From Epsilonproteobacteria bacterium tcs-49 (lineage in GTDB: Bacteria; Campylobacterota; Campylobacteria; Campylobacterales; Sulfurovaceae): DNA of 64,000 nt. The position numbers were made by a program, and so were the translations under genes. Shown piece after piece: positions 1 through 10,074 of the stretch. The stretch lies in NCBI GenBank assembly GCA_002049495.1, contig LLYS01000001.1, positions 186,001-250,000 on the forward strand, given 5' to 3'. Position 1 is the first letter of the stretch; every line of letters begins with the position of its first letter. The notes beneath the pieces were generated by a model. It worked only from the letters and a program-made list of their open reading frames with translations. It did no database searches and was not told the DNA's origin.

Positions 1-432
1 GCTGGGGATGTTTTCAAGCATGAAACGCTTCTCCGCGGCGGTCAGCTTGGCGATATCCACCCGTTTGATCAGATGCTCATCCTTTTGGGGTTTTAGCCCC
101 ACCATCATTTCGATATCGGAAATCTTTGCCTCCACCTGCGAAAGCTGCATATTTTTTTCATTCAGCAGCATCTGCAGGTTCTGCAGTTCATTATTTGCTT
201 CCCTGTACTCCCGGGTCAATTTCGCTTTTTTGTCATTGAGCGCCGTAACCTCCTCATACAGGAAGTTGATCAGGAAGCTGCCGATAACCAGTGCACTCAA
301 AACAACCAGTATACTCACCGTCAAAAACCGCCGGGCAAGCTGCCCCAGCGTCACTTGACGAATCCCCCTGGCGCTGTTGATGGTAAAGGTGAACTTCTCC
401 TTTTTCCCAAAGGTCCGAACCCTGTTTTTCAT
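1..432 (-). CDS. M23-family cell-shape peptidase, N-terminal part (Csd1/Csd2/Pgp3 type), cut by window edge
   Basis: The reverse strand from 432 to 1 is open for 144 codons without a stop. It encodes a basic cytoplasmic N-terminus (MKNRVRTFGKKEKF), one membrane segment at about residues 43-65, and then a charged coiled-coil stretch (about 66-125) ending in VGLKPQKDEH. This layout is typical of membrane-anchored M23 endopeptidases of Campylobacterota that trim peptidoglycan cross-links to set helical shape; the LytM domain itself would lie outside the window. It starts 6 bases after the folC stop, so it is the last visible gene of the leuS operon. In H. pylori, csd2 and csd1 sit beside folC in the same way. 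The family call rests on architecture and synteny because no catalytic motif is visible. Confidence 0.72.
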   Translation of the reverse strand, partial: MKNRVRTFGKKEKFTFTINSARGIRQVTLGQLARRFLTVSILVVLSALVIGSFLINFLYEEVTALNDKKAKLTREYREANNELQNLQMLLNEKNMQLSQVEAKISDIEMMVGLKPQKDEHLIKRVDIAKLTAAEKRFMLENIPS

Positions 433-438
433 CTGCTT

Positions 439-1542
439 TTACTCCTTGTCGCTTTGCCAGCTGCGGACAAAGCTTTCTACGGTGAAGAAGGAACCAAACA
501 CCAGGTAGTGTTCCCCCCGTTTGATCCCTTCGTAACCGCCGCAGGGGATCCCCAAAGCTGCGCACACCGCTTCTATATCCTCGCGTGCGGCAGCCCTTGG
601 GGTCCTGATCGGAATGATTTCGACACGCTTTAACCCGGGGCGCAGCTGCGTAAGCACCCCTTTGATATCCTTATCGGCCAGGGCGTTGTACACAAGGATC
701 GTCCCCGCGGGCAGCTGTTTTGAAAGCACCTGCGCGGCAAGGGGGTTATGCCCCACATCAAGGGTAATATTATCGGCAAATCGGTAATTTCGTCCAAAAA
801 GTTCAAACCCTTCCAACAGTGCGGAGTCGTACGCAATCCCCAGGAGGCGCAAAACCTCCACCGCCGTTTGGATGTTTTCCCCCAGATAACCGCCCATAAA
901 AAAATCTTCCCGGGGTTGAACTCTGCGGTAGTTTTCAAACATCGCATCGGCGACGGCGTAGACCTCTGTGCAGGGCTGCTTTGCCACGACAAGGGTATTG
1001 TCACAGCTTCGCAGTTTGGTTTTGGCGATCTCTTCGACGCTTTCTCCTAAAAACTCCTGATGGTCCAGCCCCACGGGAGTCAGTACGGAAATCTCCTTTG
1101 GCGCAACGTTCGTTGCGTCGAATTCACCGCCCATCCCCGCTTCAAGAACCATGAATTCGCACCCGTTGCATGCCGTCAAAGCCAGCAGCGTCGCGTACTC
1201 GAAATAGCTCAGTTTCTCCTCTAGTCCCGAGAGGATTCCAAGAAGCTTTTCATGGGCGCGTTCCAGTGCCGCATCGTTGGCATCTTCACCGTTGATCCAG
1301 ATGCGCTCGTGAAAACTCATGATATGGGGGCTGCTGAAGTGCCCGACGCTTTTGCCGCTTTGACGCAGCATATGCGCCAGGGCACGTCCCGTGCTGCCTT
1401 TACCGTTGGTTCCGACGATATGGATCGTCCGCTGCTTTTTCAAATGCGGCCGCAGCAGCGCATACGCCCGCTGTACGGTTGAAAATTCAAACTCTTTGCG
1501 GTATTCCTCTTTATCCCGTAAAAATTGCGTTAATGTTTTCAC
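439..1542 (-). CDS. folC: Folylpolyglutamate synthase / dihydrofolate synthase
   Basis: A 367-residue Mur-ligase-fold enzyme that adds glutamate to folates with ATP. Visible motifs are the P-loop GTNGKGS (residues 44-50), the SSPH block just after it, EAGMGGEFDATN, and DVGHNP, the family's usual D-x-x-HNP block. It is somewhat shorter than the ~420 residues of the E. coli enzyme, which is common in this phylum. The start is GTG, sharing GTGA with the stop of the upstream diguanylate cyclase, so translation is probably coupled. It lies between that gene and the M23 peptidase. Confidence 0.92.
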   Translation of the reverse strand: MKTLTQFLRDKEEYRKEFEFSTVQRAYALLRPHLKKQRTIHIVGTNGKGSTGRALAHMLRQSGKSVGHFSSPHIMSFHERIWINGEDANDAALERAHEKLLGILSGLEEKLSYFEYATLLALTACNGCEFMVLEAGMGGEFDATNVAPKEISVLTPVGLDHQEFLGESVEEIAKTKLRSCDNTLVVAKQPCTEVYAVADAMFENYRRVQPREDFFMGGYLGENIQTAVEVLRLLGIAYDSALLEGFELFGRNYRFADNITLDVGHNPLAAQVLSKQLPAGTILVYNALADKDIKGVLTQLRPGLKRVEIIPIRTPRAAAREDIEAVCAALGIPCGGYEGIKRGEHYLVFGSFFTVESFVRSWQSDKE

Positions 1543-3071
1543 TTTTCTATCTTGTTTCTTCCATTGTTTTTTGCTTTATAGAGCAGTTTGTCGGCTATTT
1601 TAAGCATATTCGGTACCGATTTTTCCCGATCCCTGGCCGCGACCCCGCCGCTGACGGTCACTTCGATACGGGTTCCTTTATACATAAACTTGCTTTTTTC
1701 GATCGCTTCGCGCACCTTTTGAGCAAAACTGTACGCTTCGTCCCGGTCGGTAAAGGGAAGCACAGCCATAAACTCCTCCCCGCCAAGGCGGCACACCAGA
1801 TCGTTTTGCCGTTTATAACGCTTAAGCACCTTCCCCAGACTTGCCAGGATCACGTCACCCGCGTCGTGGCCGTATGTATCGTTTATCTTTTTGAAAAAGT
1901 CGATATCAAAAAGCGCGACGGCAAAGTTTTTCCCGTGGCGCTGAAAATCCGCTTCGAGCTCCTCAAGCTTTTCATCCCCCGCTCTTCTATTGGGCAGCTT
2001 TGTCAAAGAGTCGGTGTGGCTTTTCTCCTGCTCGATCTTGAGCGCTTTTTCCAGCAGTTGGACGCGGTTTTTGAGGTTATGAACCTCTTCATCTTTGGAT
2101 TTGATATCGGCAAAAAAGCTTTCCGTCTCCTCCTCCAGGGAGTTAACCAGACCCAGCAACTTATCGTGCAGTTTGTCAAAATCCTGCTCCTGGGGATCGA
2201 TATCTTCAAGCTGTCCTTTGATATCTTTAATCTTTGAAGAGCTTCGGTCGGAGCTCAGTACCAGCATGTGCAGCTTCATCGAAAGGGTTTCGATAATTTC
2301 GTTTAAGCTGGTGATCTCTTTTTTGATCTGCTTTTTATCCAACTCGATCCGCAGCTTCACCATCTCCTTGACATCCTCAAGCATCCCCTTGGTCGTCAAG
2401 TTTTCCGGTTTCTTTCTGATCTCGGAGGAGAGTTTGGCGATGCTGTCGTTTGCGGAGTTGGCGATGGAGGGCACGAGGGAAGCCACCACCACTTCGGCGA
2501 TCATGGCAAAGCCCTCTTTCGCCGAGGGCTGTTCAAGCTTGGGCAGCAGGTTTTGTACCATTTGGCGCAGGTCGGTCTTTTTTACGGGCGTATACTGGCT
2601 CAAGGGCTCTAAAAACGAGTCGTCGTACCCGATAACAAAGTCGTTCCACTTTGTGCGCAGTCGCTCAATTTCGCTGACTTTCATATGGGGATCAAGCAGC
2701 TCCAGCGACTCGTGGGCCAACCTCTCCACCTCCTTGTTTTTCAAAAGCGAAGCCGCTTGCACTACCCTGCGGATCAGCAGCGTATAGGCTTTGATCACCG
2801 CCGCGCTCTCCTCTTTGTCAAAGCGGTTGAGCACCGTAGTCAAAAAGGTAAAGAGTTCATCGAGGGTTTGGATATTGCGGCTGTAAAGCTCCCTTTGGTA
2901 CTTGGGATTGAGGCGTTTGATAAATTTATCCACCTTCATGCAATCATCAACGACCACCCCGTGTTTTTTCGCTTCTTTGCAAAAAGCGTTGGCGTAGTTT
3001 TCGGGGGTGAGGGTTTCATCCCGCTGCTGGAGGGCTTTTATACTATTTTTGATTATGTTCTGGATCGTCAT
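1539..3071 (-). CDS. Diguanylate cyclase with GGDEF domain
   Basis: A 510-residue soluble protein. The N-terminal ~340 residues are helical and charged, with predicted coiled coil near 230-345 and no recognisable sensor fold. The C-terminal GGDEF domain carries the active-site GGEEF near residue 428 and, five residues before it, an RxxD (RQND) inhibitory I-site. It therefore probably makes c-di-GMP from two GTP and is product-inhibited. DSLTKLPNRRAGDE marks the domain start. The gene overlaps the end of the LptE-like gene by 29 bases and has AAAGGG upstream of its ATG. C. jejuni carries an uncharacterised gene at the same place between lptE and folC. The input signal is unknown. Confidence 0.9.
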   Translation of the reverse strand: MTIQNIIKNSIKALQQRDETLTPENYANAFCKEAKKHGVVVDDCMKVDKFIKRLNPKYQRELYSRNIQTLDELFTFLTTVLNRFDKEESAAVIKAYTLLIRRVVQAASLLKNKEVERLAHESLELLDPHMKVSEIERLRTKWNDFVIGYDDSFLEPLSQYTPVKKTDLRQMVQNLLPKLEQPSAKEGFAMIAEVVVASLVPSIANSANDSIAKLSSEIRKKPENLTTKGMLEDVKEMVKLRIELDKKQIKKEITSLNEIIETLSMKLHMLVLSSDRSSSKIKDIKGQLEDIDPQEQDFDKLHDKLLGLVNSLEEETESFFADIKSKDEEVHNLKNRVQLLEKALKIEQEKSHTDSLTKLPNRRAGDEKLEELEADFQRHGKNFAVALFDIDFFKKINDTYGHDAGDVILASLGKVLKRYKRQNDLVCRLGGEEFMAVLPFTDRDEAYSFAQKVREAIEKSKFMYKGTRIEVTVSGGVAARDREKSVPNMLKIADKLLYKAKNNGRNKIEK

Positions 3072-3567
3072 GGCTAATCCCTTTGAGTGCCGCTTTGGAG
3101 ATAAAAGCGTCCAACGCTTTGAGCGAACCGTTTTTCAGCGCTTCATAACGCTTCGCATCCGTAATCACACTGCTGGCTTCCACCGGAAATTCGTAACTTC
3201 CCGATACGTTAAAACGATCACTTTGGGTAGGGGTTTCATAATCCACGTTGAGATTGACCACCGCCTGGTAGTAGGTGGCGTACCCGTCATCGTCATACTC
3301 CAGCACCTTAAAGTTGATCGATTTAAACCGTACCGTAATCTTCGACCGGGCGCTTTCCTCCTCGGTCAGTTTTGCTCCAAAGCGGCTGATCACCGCTTCG
3401 TTCAGCGCATCCTGTACCAAAACGGAGTTTTGCGGATCGACCCTTGAAACGATCACTTTGGCATAGATATCGTCGGTAAACACCTTTTTGGTGTAACTGA
3501 TCGTGGGCTTGTACCCGCAGCCCGCAAGAATAAATGCCGCTAAAAGCGTTCCAAGGAGTTTCTTCAT
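3043..3567 (-). CDS. lptE: LptE-like outer-membrane lipoprotein
   Basis: A 174-residue protein with a lipoprotein signal peptide: a short basic start, a hydrophobic core, and lipobox LAGC with Cys17. The mature part is one small alpha/beta domain. It resembles the short LptE (LPS-assembly lipoprotein) annotated in Campylobacter next to leuS, which would partner LptD in placing lipopolysaccharide at the outer membrane. Its ATG follows the leuS stop directly (TAGATG). Sequence similarity within the LptE family is low, so the name rests on lipobox, size and synteny (leuS-lptE-folC). Confidence 0.68.
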   Translation of the reverse strand: MKKLLGTLLAAFILAGCGYKPTISYTKKVFTDDIYAKVIVSRVDPQNSVLVQDALNEAVISRFGAKLTEEESARSKITVRFKSINFKVLEYDDDGYATYYQAVVNLNVDYETPTQSDRFNVSGSYEFPVEASSVITDAKRYEALKNGSLKALDAFISKAALKGISHDDPEHNQK

Positions 3568-6033
3568 CTACTTCACCACGAGGTTGACCAGCTTGTTGGG
3601 CACGACGATCTCTTTGATGATCTGTTTCTCCTCAAGCCACTTGGGTACCTCGGCTTTCGCCGCGGCGATGATCGCTTCCTTGTCCGCATCGGCGGCCACG
3701 TCCACCTCCCCGCGCTTTTTACCGTTGACGGTGATAGCGTAGTTGATGGAGTCTTGTACGAACACCTCCTCTTTAAGCGCGATCTGCGTTTGCAGATTTT
3801 TCCGATCAAAAAGCTCCTGGCTCATCTGCGACGCCACATGGGGTACGATGGGTTCGAGGATATGCAAAAGGATATACAGCCCCTCGCTCCAGATCGCTTC
3901 GTTATCCTGCTTATCCAGCGCGTTGATCGCTTCCATCGCCCCGGCGATGAGGGTGTTAAACGCAAAGGTTTTCTCATACACCTCCGTCGAACGCTTAAGC
4001 GCTTCATACACCTTTTTTCTCGCCTCTTTTTCCTTCTCGTCCAAGCCGCCGTGTTCGATTTCGGGCAGGGTTTTAAAATCCCCCGCTCTGTCTTTTCTGG
4101 CGTAGAGTTTTTTGAGAAATTTAAACGACCCCTCAACGGCGCTGTCATTCCACTCAAGCTCCTTTTGCGGCGGCGCGGCAAAGAGGATAAACAATCGTGC
4201 CGTATCGGCACCGTACTCTTTGATCAGCGCATCGGGGTCGACCACGTTGCCCTTGGATTTGCTCATCTTGGCGCCGTCTTTGAGCACCATCCCCTGGGTC
4301 AGCAGATTGCTAAAGGGTTCGCTGCTTTGGATATAGCCCAGATCGCGCAAGGCTTTGGTAAAAAAGCGCGCATACAGAAGGTGCAAGATCGCGTGTTCAA
4401 TCCCGCCGATATACTGATCCACATCCATCCAGTACGCCGCGTCTTTTTTGTTGATCCCCTCCTTTTCCCAGTGAGAGGAATCGGTGGCGTAGCGCAGGAA
4501 GTACCAGCTTGACTGGATAAAGGTATCGAGCGTATCGGTTTCGCGGGTAGCTTTTCCGCCGCATTTTGGGCATTCGCAATTTTTAAACCCCTCATGGCTG
4601 TCCAGCGGATTGCCCGCGCCCGTGATCTCCACGTCTTCGGGCAGCGTCACGGGCAGATTTTCGATCTTTTCGGGTACGAGTCCGCAGCTTTCGCAGTGGA
4701 TAAAAGGGATCGGTGCCCCCCAGTAGCGCTGGCGGCTTACGCCCCAATCACGCAGCCGGAAATTGGTCTGTTTTTTGCCCATTCCCTTTTGCTCAAAGTG
4801 ATAAATGATCGCTTTTTGCGCCTTTTTGGATTTCATTGCGCTAAAGTCGCCGCTGTCACACAGGATGCCCGGTTCGATATAGGCTTCGCCGGCGCTTCCA
4901 TGGGGCGCATTACCATCTTTTGTGACGACGGTTTTAACGGGCAGACCGTACTTGTTCGCAAACTCGAAATCACGCTCGTCGTGGGCGGGTACGGCCATCA
5001 CCGCACCGCCGCCGTAGCTTGCCAGGACGAAGTTCGCCACCCACACGGGCACCTTTTCCCCCGTCAGCGGATGCACCACGTCAAGGCCCAGATACACGCC
5101 CTGCTTTTCGCTGGAAGCGCGCTCCTTCTCGGTGGTTTTGCGCATCGCTTCGATCGCTTCGGCGGTATCATTTGCAAGCAGGCCGTTTGCCAGCATATAC
5201 TCTACGATTTCGTGTTCGGGGCTGAGTGCGGAGTAGCTTACACCATAGATAGTATCGGGTCTGGTGGTGTAAACGCCGTACTTTTCATATTTGCCGTTTA
5301 ACTTTTTTCTACTCTCTTCGCTGAAGTAAAAATCAAACTCCAACCCCTCGCTCTTGCCGATCCAGTTTTCCTGCATCGTCAGCACCTGCGAAGGCCATCC
5401 CCCCTCCAGGGTTTTGAGATCTTGCAGCAGTTCGTCGGCATATTTGGTGATGGCGATGTAGTAGCCAGGCATCTGCTTTTGCTCCACCTCGTTGTCGCAT
5501 CTCCAGCAGCAGCCGTCCTCTACCTGCTCGTTGGCAAGTACCGTGTGGCAATCTTCACACCAGTTGACGGTGGTGGATTTTCTATACAGCAAGCCCGCTT
5601 CATACATCTTGATGATGAACTCCTGCTCAAACTTTGTATAAAGCGGATCACTGGTGGCAAACTCGCGGGTTTTGCTAAAAGAGAGCCCCAGGGCCTGCAA
5701 CTCCCCTCTCATATAATCGATATTGTCATAGGTCCAGCTTTTTGGGTGCAGTTTGTGTTTGATCGCGGCGTTTTCCGCGGGCATCCCGAAGCTGTCCCAA
5801 CCGATGGGGTGCAGCACGTTGTAGCTTTTGTTTCTGTAGTACCTAGCCAGCGCATCGCCGATGGCGTAGTTGCGCACATGCCCCATGTGGATGCGCCCGC
5901 TTGGATAGGGGAACATACTCAAAATATATTTTTTCTTTTTGCTTTTGTCACTGCTTGGTTCAAAGGCGTTTTCCTCCTGCCAAATCCCCTGCCACTTTTT
6001 CTCTATCTCACCTGGGTTATAACCGTTACTCAT
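3568..6033 (-). CDS. leuS: Leucyl-tRNA synthetase
   Basis: An 821-residue class I aminoacyl-tRNA synthetase. The ATP-binding HIGH-type motif is HMGH at residues 49-52 and the KMSKS loop is near residue 590. The CP1 editing domain contains the GxTTRPDT-type signature ([10 protein letters not shown]) and the [17 protein letters not shown] block. The zinc-type cysteine pairs CEDCH and CWRC are present. Length is slightly under the usual 860. The ATG overlaps the stop of the upstream membrane gene (TAATG). The enzyme charges tRNA-Leu in the cytoplasm. Confidence 0.98.
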   Translation of the reverse strand: MSNGYNPGEIEKKWQGIWQEENAFEPSSDKSKKKKYILSMFPYPSGRIHMGHVRNYAIGDALARYYRNKSYNVLHPIGWDSFGMPAENAAIKHKLHPKSWTYDNIDYMRGELQALGLSFSKTREFATSDPLYTKFEQEFIIKMYEAGLLYRKSTTVNWCEDCHTVLANEQVEDGCCWRCDNEVEQKQMPGYYIAITKYADELLQDLKTLEGGWPSQVLTMQENWIGKSEGLEFDFYFSEESRKKLNGKYEKYGVYTTRPDTIYGVSYSALSPEHEIVEYMLANGLLANDTAEAIEAMRKTTEKERASSEKQGVYLGLDVVHPLTGEKVPVWVANFVLASYGGGAVMAVPAHDERDFEFANKYGLPVKTVVTKDGNAPHGSAGEAYIEPGILCDSGDFSAMKSKKAQKAIIYHFEQKGMGKKQTNFRLRDWGVSRQRYWGAPIPFIHCESCGLVPEKIENLPVTLPEDVEITGAGNPLDSHEGFKNCECPKCGGKATRETDTLDTFIQSSWYFLRYATDSSHWEKEGINKKDAAYWMDVDQYIGGIEHAILHLLYARFFTKALRDLGYIQSSEPFSNLLTQGMVLKDGAKMSKSKGNVVDPDALIKEYGADTARLFILFAAPPQKELEWNDSAVEGSFKFLKKLYARKDRAGDFKTLPEIEHGGLDEKEKEARKKVYEALKRSTEVYEKTFAFNTLIAGAMEAINALDKQDNEAIWSEGLYILLHILEPIVPHVASQMSQELFDRKNLQTQIALKEEVFVQDSINYAITVNGKKRGEVDVAADADKEAIIAAAKAEVPKWLEEKQIIKEIVVPNKLVNLVVK

Positions 6034-6371
6034 TAAAATACCTCTTTTGTTTTGGAACTTTCTATAACAACAAGGATAATGCTAAAGACGTTGGCGATAA
6101 CCGCACCGATAACCAGTCCGATCGCCAAAGCCACATTATCGTAAAACTGCAAGGCAAAGAAAGCGGGAATCAGGTGCAAATCCGCAACCAGTGAACCGGC
6201 AAGCAACTCCGCGGAAAGCAGGTTTCGCACCCCGATTTTCAAAAAGGTCGACACAACATTGACCGACCCGGCGATAAAGAGCGCGTATGCGGAATCTTCA
6301 TACAAAAAGCCCGCCGACGTAGTCAAACTCATCAGTGTAAAAAATACATATATTACTTTGCCCCAATCCAT
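6033..6371 (-). CDS. Small conserved membrane protein before leuS (DUF6394-like)
   Basis: A 112-residue integral membrane protein with about three or four hydrophobic segments (residues ~5-23, ~27-46, ~60-80, ~82-105). H. pylori (HP1548) and many relatives carry a similar gene beside leuS. Function is unknown. It is first in the operon, directly after a promoter, and is translationally coupled to leuS through TAATG. Confidence 0.75.
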   Translation of the reverse strand: MDWGKVIYVFFTLMSLTTSAGFLYEDSAYALFIAGSVNVVSTFLKIGVRNLLSAELLAGSLVADLHLIPAFFALQFYDNVALAIGLVIGAVIANVFSIILVVIESSKTKEVF

Positions 6372-6385
6372 CTCTTACCTTTACA

Positions 6386-6406
6386 ATTATAGTTTTGTAG
6401 ATTATA
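6386..6406 (-). promoter_or_regulatory. Promoter(s) of the leuS operon
   Basis: Two perfect TATAAT hexamers lie on the minus strand, at 6401-6406 and 6386-6391, upstream of the ATG at 6371. The distal one leaves room for a short 5' leader with AAAGG; the proximal one would nearly overlap the ribosome-binding site. Upstream sequence is T-rich with no strong -35 box, as is common for housekeeping promoters in this phylum. Confidence 0.55.
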
Positions 6407-6453
6407 GCAAATAGAAGATGATAAAAAGATTGTGCAGCGGGGTTTGGGCGGAT

Positions 6454-7461
6454 TTAGGCGATTATCCCGCCCCCGAGAAGTTTTTCCCCGTCGTAAAAGG
6501 CCGCGATCTGTCCCTTGGCTACGCCGTACGCACTCTCATGCAGCGTCACTTTGACCCCCTCGGCATACCGTTGGATGCTGCAGGGCACCTTGGGCGTTCT
6601 GTAGCGCACCTTCACTTCACAGTTTTGCGGAATGTCGCCGAACCAGTTACACGCTTGAACAACCACTTCATCGGTTTTGAGCGCATCTTTTTTCCCGACC
6701 GTAATACGATTGTTTTTCGCATCGATATGGGTAACGTAGTGGGGTTCGTGGGCACCGTGGACGGTAAAGCCGCGGCGCTTGCCGATGGTGTAGTGCATAT
6801 ATCCCTTGTGCTCTCCTACTTCCCTGCCCTGCTCATCAATCACGACACCGGGAAGATCCGTATCCATATGTTTTTGCAAAACCTCCATATAGGTATCATC
6901 CACAAAACAGATTTCGCTGCTTTCCTTTTGCGAAGCGATGATCTCCAACCCTTCAAACTCCCGTGCAAGTTCTCTGACCTGGTCTTTGACGTAATCTTGC
7001 AGCGGAAAGAGTACCCGAGGCAACACGCTTTTTTTCACCTGGGCCAAAAAGTAGCTTTGATCCTTGCTCTTATCCACCCCTTCATAAAAAAACTTTCCGT
7101 CGCATTTGACGTAGTGTCCCGTCGCCACGTAGGGGATCCCCAAAGAATCCGCGAAATCCACCAATTTGCCGAACTTGATGGTACGGTTGCAGATAACGCA
7201 GGGATTTGGCGTGCGCCCCTGTTCGTAGGTTTGTACGAAATCGCCGTAAACGTTTTGCATAAACTCCTCTTGAAAATCCACCTTGTGCAGCTCTATCCCG
7301 AAGTAATCGGCTACTTTTTTGGCGTTTTCGTAAGCCCCCTCGTCTCCCATCTCATGGAGCTTCATATGCACGCCTATAACTTCGTAGCCGCGCTTTTGCA
7401 GCAGGTGCGCACTCATACTCGAATCCACGCCGCCGCTCATTCCCAGTAGTACTTTATCCAT
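6454..7461 (-). CDS. mnmA: tRNA-specific 2-thiouridylase MnmA
   Basis: A 335-residue enzyme that thiolates U34 of tRNAs for Lys, Glu and Gln with ATP and sulfur from a persulfide relay. The PP-loop SGGVDSS is at residues 9-15. The two catalytic cysteines are in NPCVICN (near residue 88) and SSEICFVDD (near 187). The C-terminal beta-barrel ends in the usual GGG(I/V)I motif. It overlaps fliY by 8 bases and is the last gene of the long flagellar operon, a position that couples tRNA modification to that transcript. Confidence 0.96.
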   Translation of the reverse strand: MDKVLLGMSGGVDSSMSAHLLQKRGYEVIGVHMKLHEMGDEGAYENAKKVADYFGIELHKVDFQEEFMQNVYGDFVQTYEQGRTPNPCVICNRTIKFGKLVDFADSLGIPYVATGHYVKCDGKFFYEGVDKSKDQSYFLAQVKKSVLPRVLFPLQDYVKDQVRELAREFEGLEIIASQKESSEICFVDDTYMEVLQKHMDTDLPGVVIDEQGREVGEHKGYMHYTIGKRRGFTVHGAHEPHYVTHIDAKNNRITVGKKDALKTDEVVVQACNWFGDIPQNCEVKVRYRTPKVPCSIQRYAEGVKVTLHESAYGVAKGQIAAFYDGEKLLGGGIIA

Positions 7462-8296
7462 TTTTAAGTTTTTTCAACCTTTCCGCTTTGGTGCCGATCT
7501 CGGTCACTTGAATGCCGAAGTTCCCGTCTACGATCACCACTTCCCCCTCGGCGATCACCGTATCGTCGACCAGGATTTCCAGGGGATCGTTGGCCAGCTG
7601 CTCCAGCTCCACGACCGAACCGATGTCCATCGCCAATACATCTTTTAAAAGCAGCCGCTTTGTCCCGATACGCACCTTCACCGGAAGCTTGACGTCCATA
7701 AGCAGATTGATATTTTTCTGCTCCTCGGCACTGAGGCTTGCGATGGCGTCCTCGTTGGAGGCACCTTGGGCTTCTCCTCCCGTCTGAGATTCCTCCTGAG
7801 TCTTCTCAACCAAAGTACCTTTGAGTTTCTCATCAAAAAGCAGCGTGATCTCCCCGTTGATCATCCCCAGTACAAACTGGTAGGTAATGGAGTAGACAAA
7901 ACCCGCCGTATCCACTTTTTCGTTAAAAAACTTGATATCGCTGACGGCGAAATTGAACGAGGGCATATCCTGCTGCGCCCCCAAAGAGGTGGAGATAGCC
8001 CCGAAGATGTTGGAAACGATCTCCTTGGTCGCATCCAGATCATCATCACTCATCTCATTTTGGCTTTCGCCCTCGCCGCCGAGCATCATATCCGAAAGCG
8101 CGGTGGCAACAGAGGGAGCGATCGCTACGGCCATCTTCCCCTCCACGTCGCCGGTGACGTCGATATAGGTCATGGACATGGGAGCGGCAACCATCGCCTG
8201 ATCTTCCTGGGTTTTGAGCTCCACTTCCGGTTTTTGGCCGATCAACCCCTCAACGGTTCCCGAACACTCCTGCGTAAATAGATCTATCCAACTCAT
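7454..8296 (-). CDS. fliY: Flagellar motor switch protein FliY
   Basis: A 280-residue switch protein of the C-ring. The central part (about 40-165) resembles the CheC/FliM middle domain, and a C-terminal SpoA (FliN) domain (about 195-275) begins with LLMDVKLPVKVRIG. Campylobacterota carry FliY as well as a separate FliN elsewhere. It overlaps fliM by 4 bases (ATGA), as in H. pylori. I see no clear CheY-P phosphatase motif of the kind described for Bacillus FliY, so phosphatase activity is not claimed. Confidence 0.93.
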   Translation of the reverse strand: MSWIDLFTQECSGTVEGLIGQKPEVELKTQEDQAMVAAPMSMTYIDVTGDVEGKMAVAIAPSVATALSDMMLGGEGESQNEMSDDDLDATKEIVSNIFGAISTSLGAQQDMPSFNFAVSDIKFFNEKVDTAGFVYSITYQFVLGMINGEITLLFDEKLKGTLVEKTQEESQTGGEAQGASNEDAIASLSAEEQKNINLLMDVKLPVKVRIGTKRLLLKDVLAMDIGSVVELEQLANDPLEILVDDTVIAEGEVVIVDGNFGIQVTEIGTKAERLKKLKNG

Positions 8297-9396
8297 AATT
8301 CATCCTCTTCATATTCTTCTTCCAATTCATCTTCCCCCATCAGCTCGCTGGTGCCGATACGCTGCTTTCTTTCACGCTCGATAATTTCAAGGGTTTTCTT
8401 GACTTCATCTTTTTCATCCTGGATAATTTCGATAATTTCCACACTTTTTCTAAACCGCTTCAAGCCCACTTTACCCATAAAGCGCTCCTTGCCGTCTGCG
8501 GAGATGATCACTTCATCGTTGGCCGGCCGATCCAGGCGGATGATATCGTCCACATTCAGATCCAACAGTTCACGCAGTGTCAAATCCGCACTGCCGATAC
8601 TCGCTTCCATCTGCACGCGTGCCCCGCCAAGCAGTGCCTTAAGCTCTCTGTTTCGGCTTTTTTTAGCGTTGGTTTCGCTAAGCATAAAATCCCGGCTTGC
8701 CATCTTGGAAAGGACCGGCTCGAGCGTAATAACGGGGTAGCACAGGTTCATCATCCCGCTGGAGTGGCCGATCACGATCTCCATAACGACCATAACGACG
8801 ATCTCGTTTTGCGCAACGATCTGGATAACGTTGGGGCTGGATTCCTTGGATTCCACCACGGGATAAAGCTCCGTCACCGGTGCCCACGCATCTTTGAGAT
8901 TGGACATGATCTCCCGCAGCACCGTATCGGCGAGATTGAGCTCGATATCACTAAATTCCCGGCTGGTATCGTAGGGATCGCCTTTGCCGCCGAGCAGCCG
9001 ATCCACCATGGAAAAAACGATGGAGGGGTTGATCTCCAAAATCCCGCTGCCGTCCAAGGGTTTCATGGAAAAAACGTTGAAACTGGTGGGACTGGGAAGA
9101 CTCATCAAAAACTCCCCGTACGTCATCTGATCCACCGAGTGCAACTGGATCTCGACGATGGAGCGCATGATCGAAGAGATCTCCGAAGCAAGCGACCTGG
9201 CCATCTTGTCGTGGACCCCCCGAAAAGCGCGCAACTGCTCCTTACTGACACGGTTGGGCCGTTTAAAATCATACAGCGTTATCTGGCGCTGGTCAAGGGT
9301 ATCCTCTCCCCCCGACTCCTCTACTTCGGAACCCTCGTCGTCATCTACGACTTCTAAAAGCTGATCGATCTCTTCTTGACTGAGTATATCTGCCAT
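8293..9396 (-). CDS. fliM: Flagellar motor switch protein FliM
   Basis: A 367-residue protein starting MADILSQEEIDQLL, the conserved N-terminal CheY-binding peptide of FliM. The middle domain follows (about 50-235) and a C-terminal SpoA domain (about 255-330: LGGARVQMEASIGSADLTLR). The tail is very acidic (EDELEEEYEEDEL). The ATG follows the fliA stop directly. It forms the C-ring with FliG and FliN/FliY and switches rotation on binding CheY-P. Confidence 0.97.
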   Translation of the reverse strand: MADILSQEEIDQLLEVVDDDEGSEVEESGGEDTLDQRQITLYDFKRPNRVSKEQLRAFRGVHDKMARSLASEISSIMRSIVEIQLHSVDQMTYGEFLMSLPSPTSFNVFSMKPLDGSGILEINPSIVFSMVDRLLGGKGDPYDTSREFSDIELNLADTVLREIMSNLKDAWAPVTELYPVVESKESSPNVIQIVAQNEIVVMVVMEIVIGHSSGMMNLCYPVITLEPVLSKMASRDFMLSETNAKKSRNRELKALLGGARVQMEASIGSADLTLRELLDLNVDDIIRLDRPANDEVIISADGKERFMGKVGLKRFRKSVEIIEIIQDEKDEVKKTLEIIERERKQRIGTSELMGEDELEEEYEEDEL

Positions 9397-10074
9397 CTAT
9401 GCAACCTGCGTTTTGATTGTAGCCACAACTTTCTTGTGGATCTGTGAAATTCGCGAAGGGGTGATCTCCAGGATCTCTGCGATCTCCTTATAGGAAAGTT
9501 CTTCGAAATAGTACAGTTGTATCACCATTTGATCCCTTTGAGACAACTCTTTCAAGGCTTCTTTGATCTTTTCCAAGATCTCCGTCTTCTCAACTTTATC
9601 ATCCACGTCCGCGCCGCTGTCTACCATAAAATCGTCTATGGGCATCACATTGTAAATACTCGCGGCCTTCCTGGCTTCGACGATCTTGTCGACGCTTTCG
9701 TCGCACTCTTTGGCCAACTCCTCGTCGCTGGGTTCATAGCCCTGCGTGGAGAGGTAGCGGTTTTCGATCTCCTGGATCTGTTTGATCAGTTTGCGGTTTG
9801 CCCGGCTGACGATATCGAGTGAACGGAGATAATCAAGCATCGAACCGTATACCCGGGTTTTGGCATATCCCCAAAAAGAGTCGTTGATCTGGGGATCATA
9901 GCGGCGGGCGAGCTTGATCAACTCCTCGGTACCGATGGAGTTGAGGTCATTCATATCCACCGAAGAGGGCAGACGCTCCTTGAGCCGATACGCCATCGCT
10001 TTGACCGCGGGCAGATACTGTAAAGCAAGTTCATCTTGATAATGTTTAATTCCCGTATCGTATCCACTATGCAT
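9397..10074 (-). CDS. fliA: Flagellar sigma factor sigma-28
   Basis: A 225-residue sigma factor for late flagellar genes (flagellin, chemotaxis). Region 2 carries SVDMNDLNSIGTEELIKLA and the RVYGSMLDYLR block. Region 4 ends with QLYYFEELSYKEIAEILEI followed by SRISQIHKK, the -35-contacting helix-turn-helix. It overlaps the upstream 121-residue gene by 8 bases and abuts fliM. Confidence 0.97.
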   Translation of the reverse strand: MHSGYDTGIKHYQDELALQYLPAVKAMAYRLKERLPSSVDMNDLNSIGTEELIKLARRYDPQINDSFWGYAKTRVYGSMLDYLRSLDIVSRANRKLIKQIQEIENRYLSTQGYEPSDEELAKECDESVDKIVEARKAASIYNVMPIDDFMVDSGADVDDKVEKTEILEKIKEALKELSQRDQMVIQLYYFEELSYKEIAEILEITPSRISQIHKKVVATIKTQVA

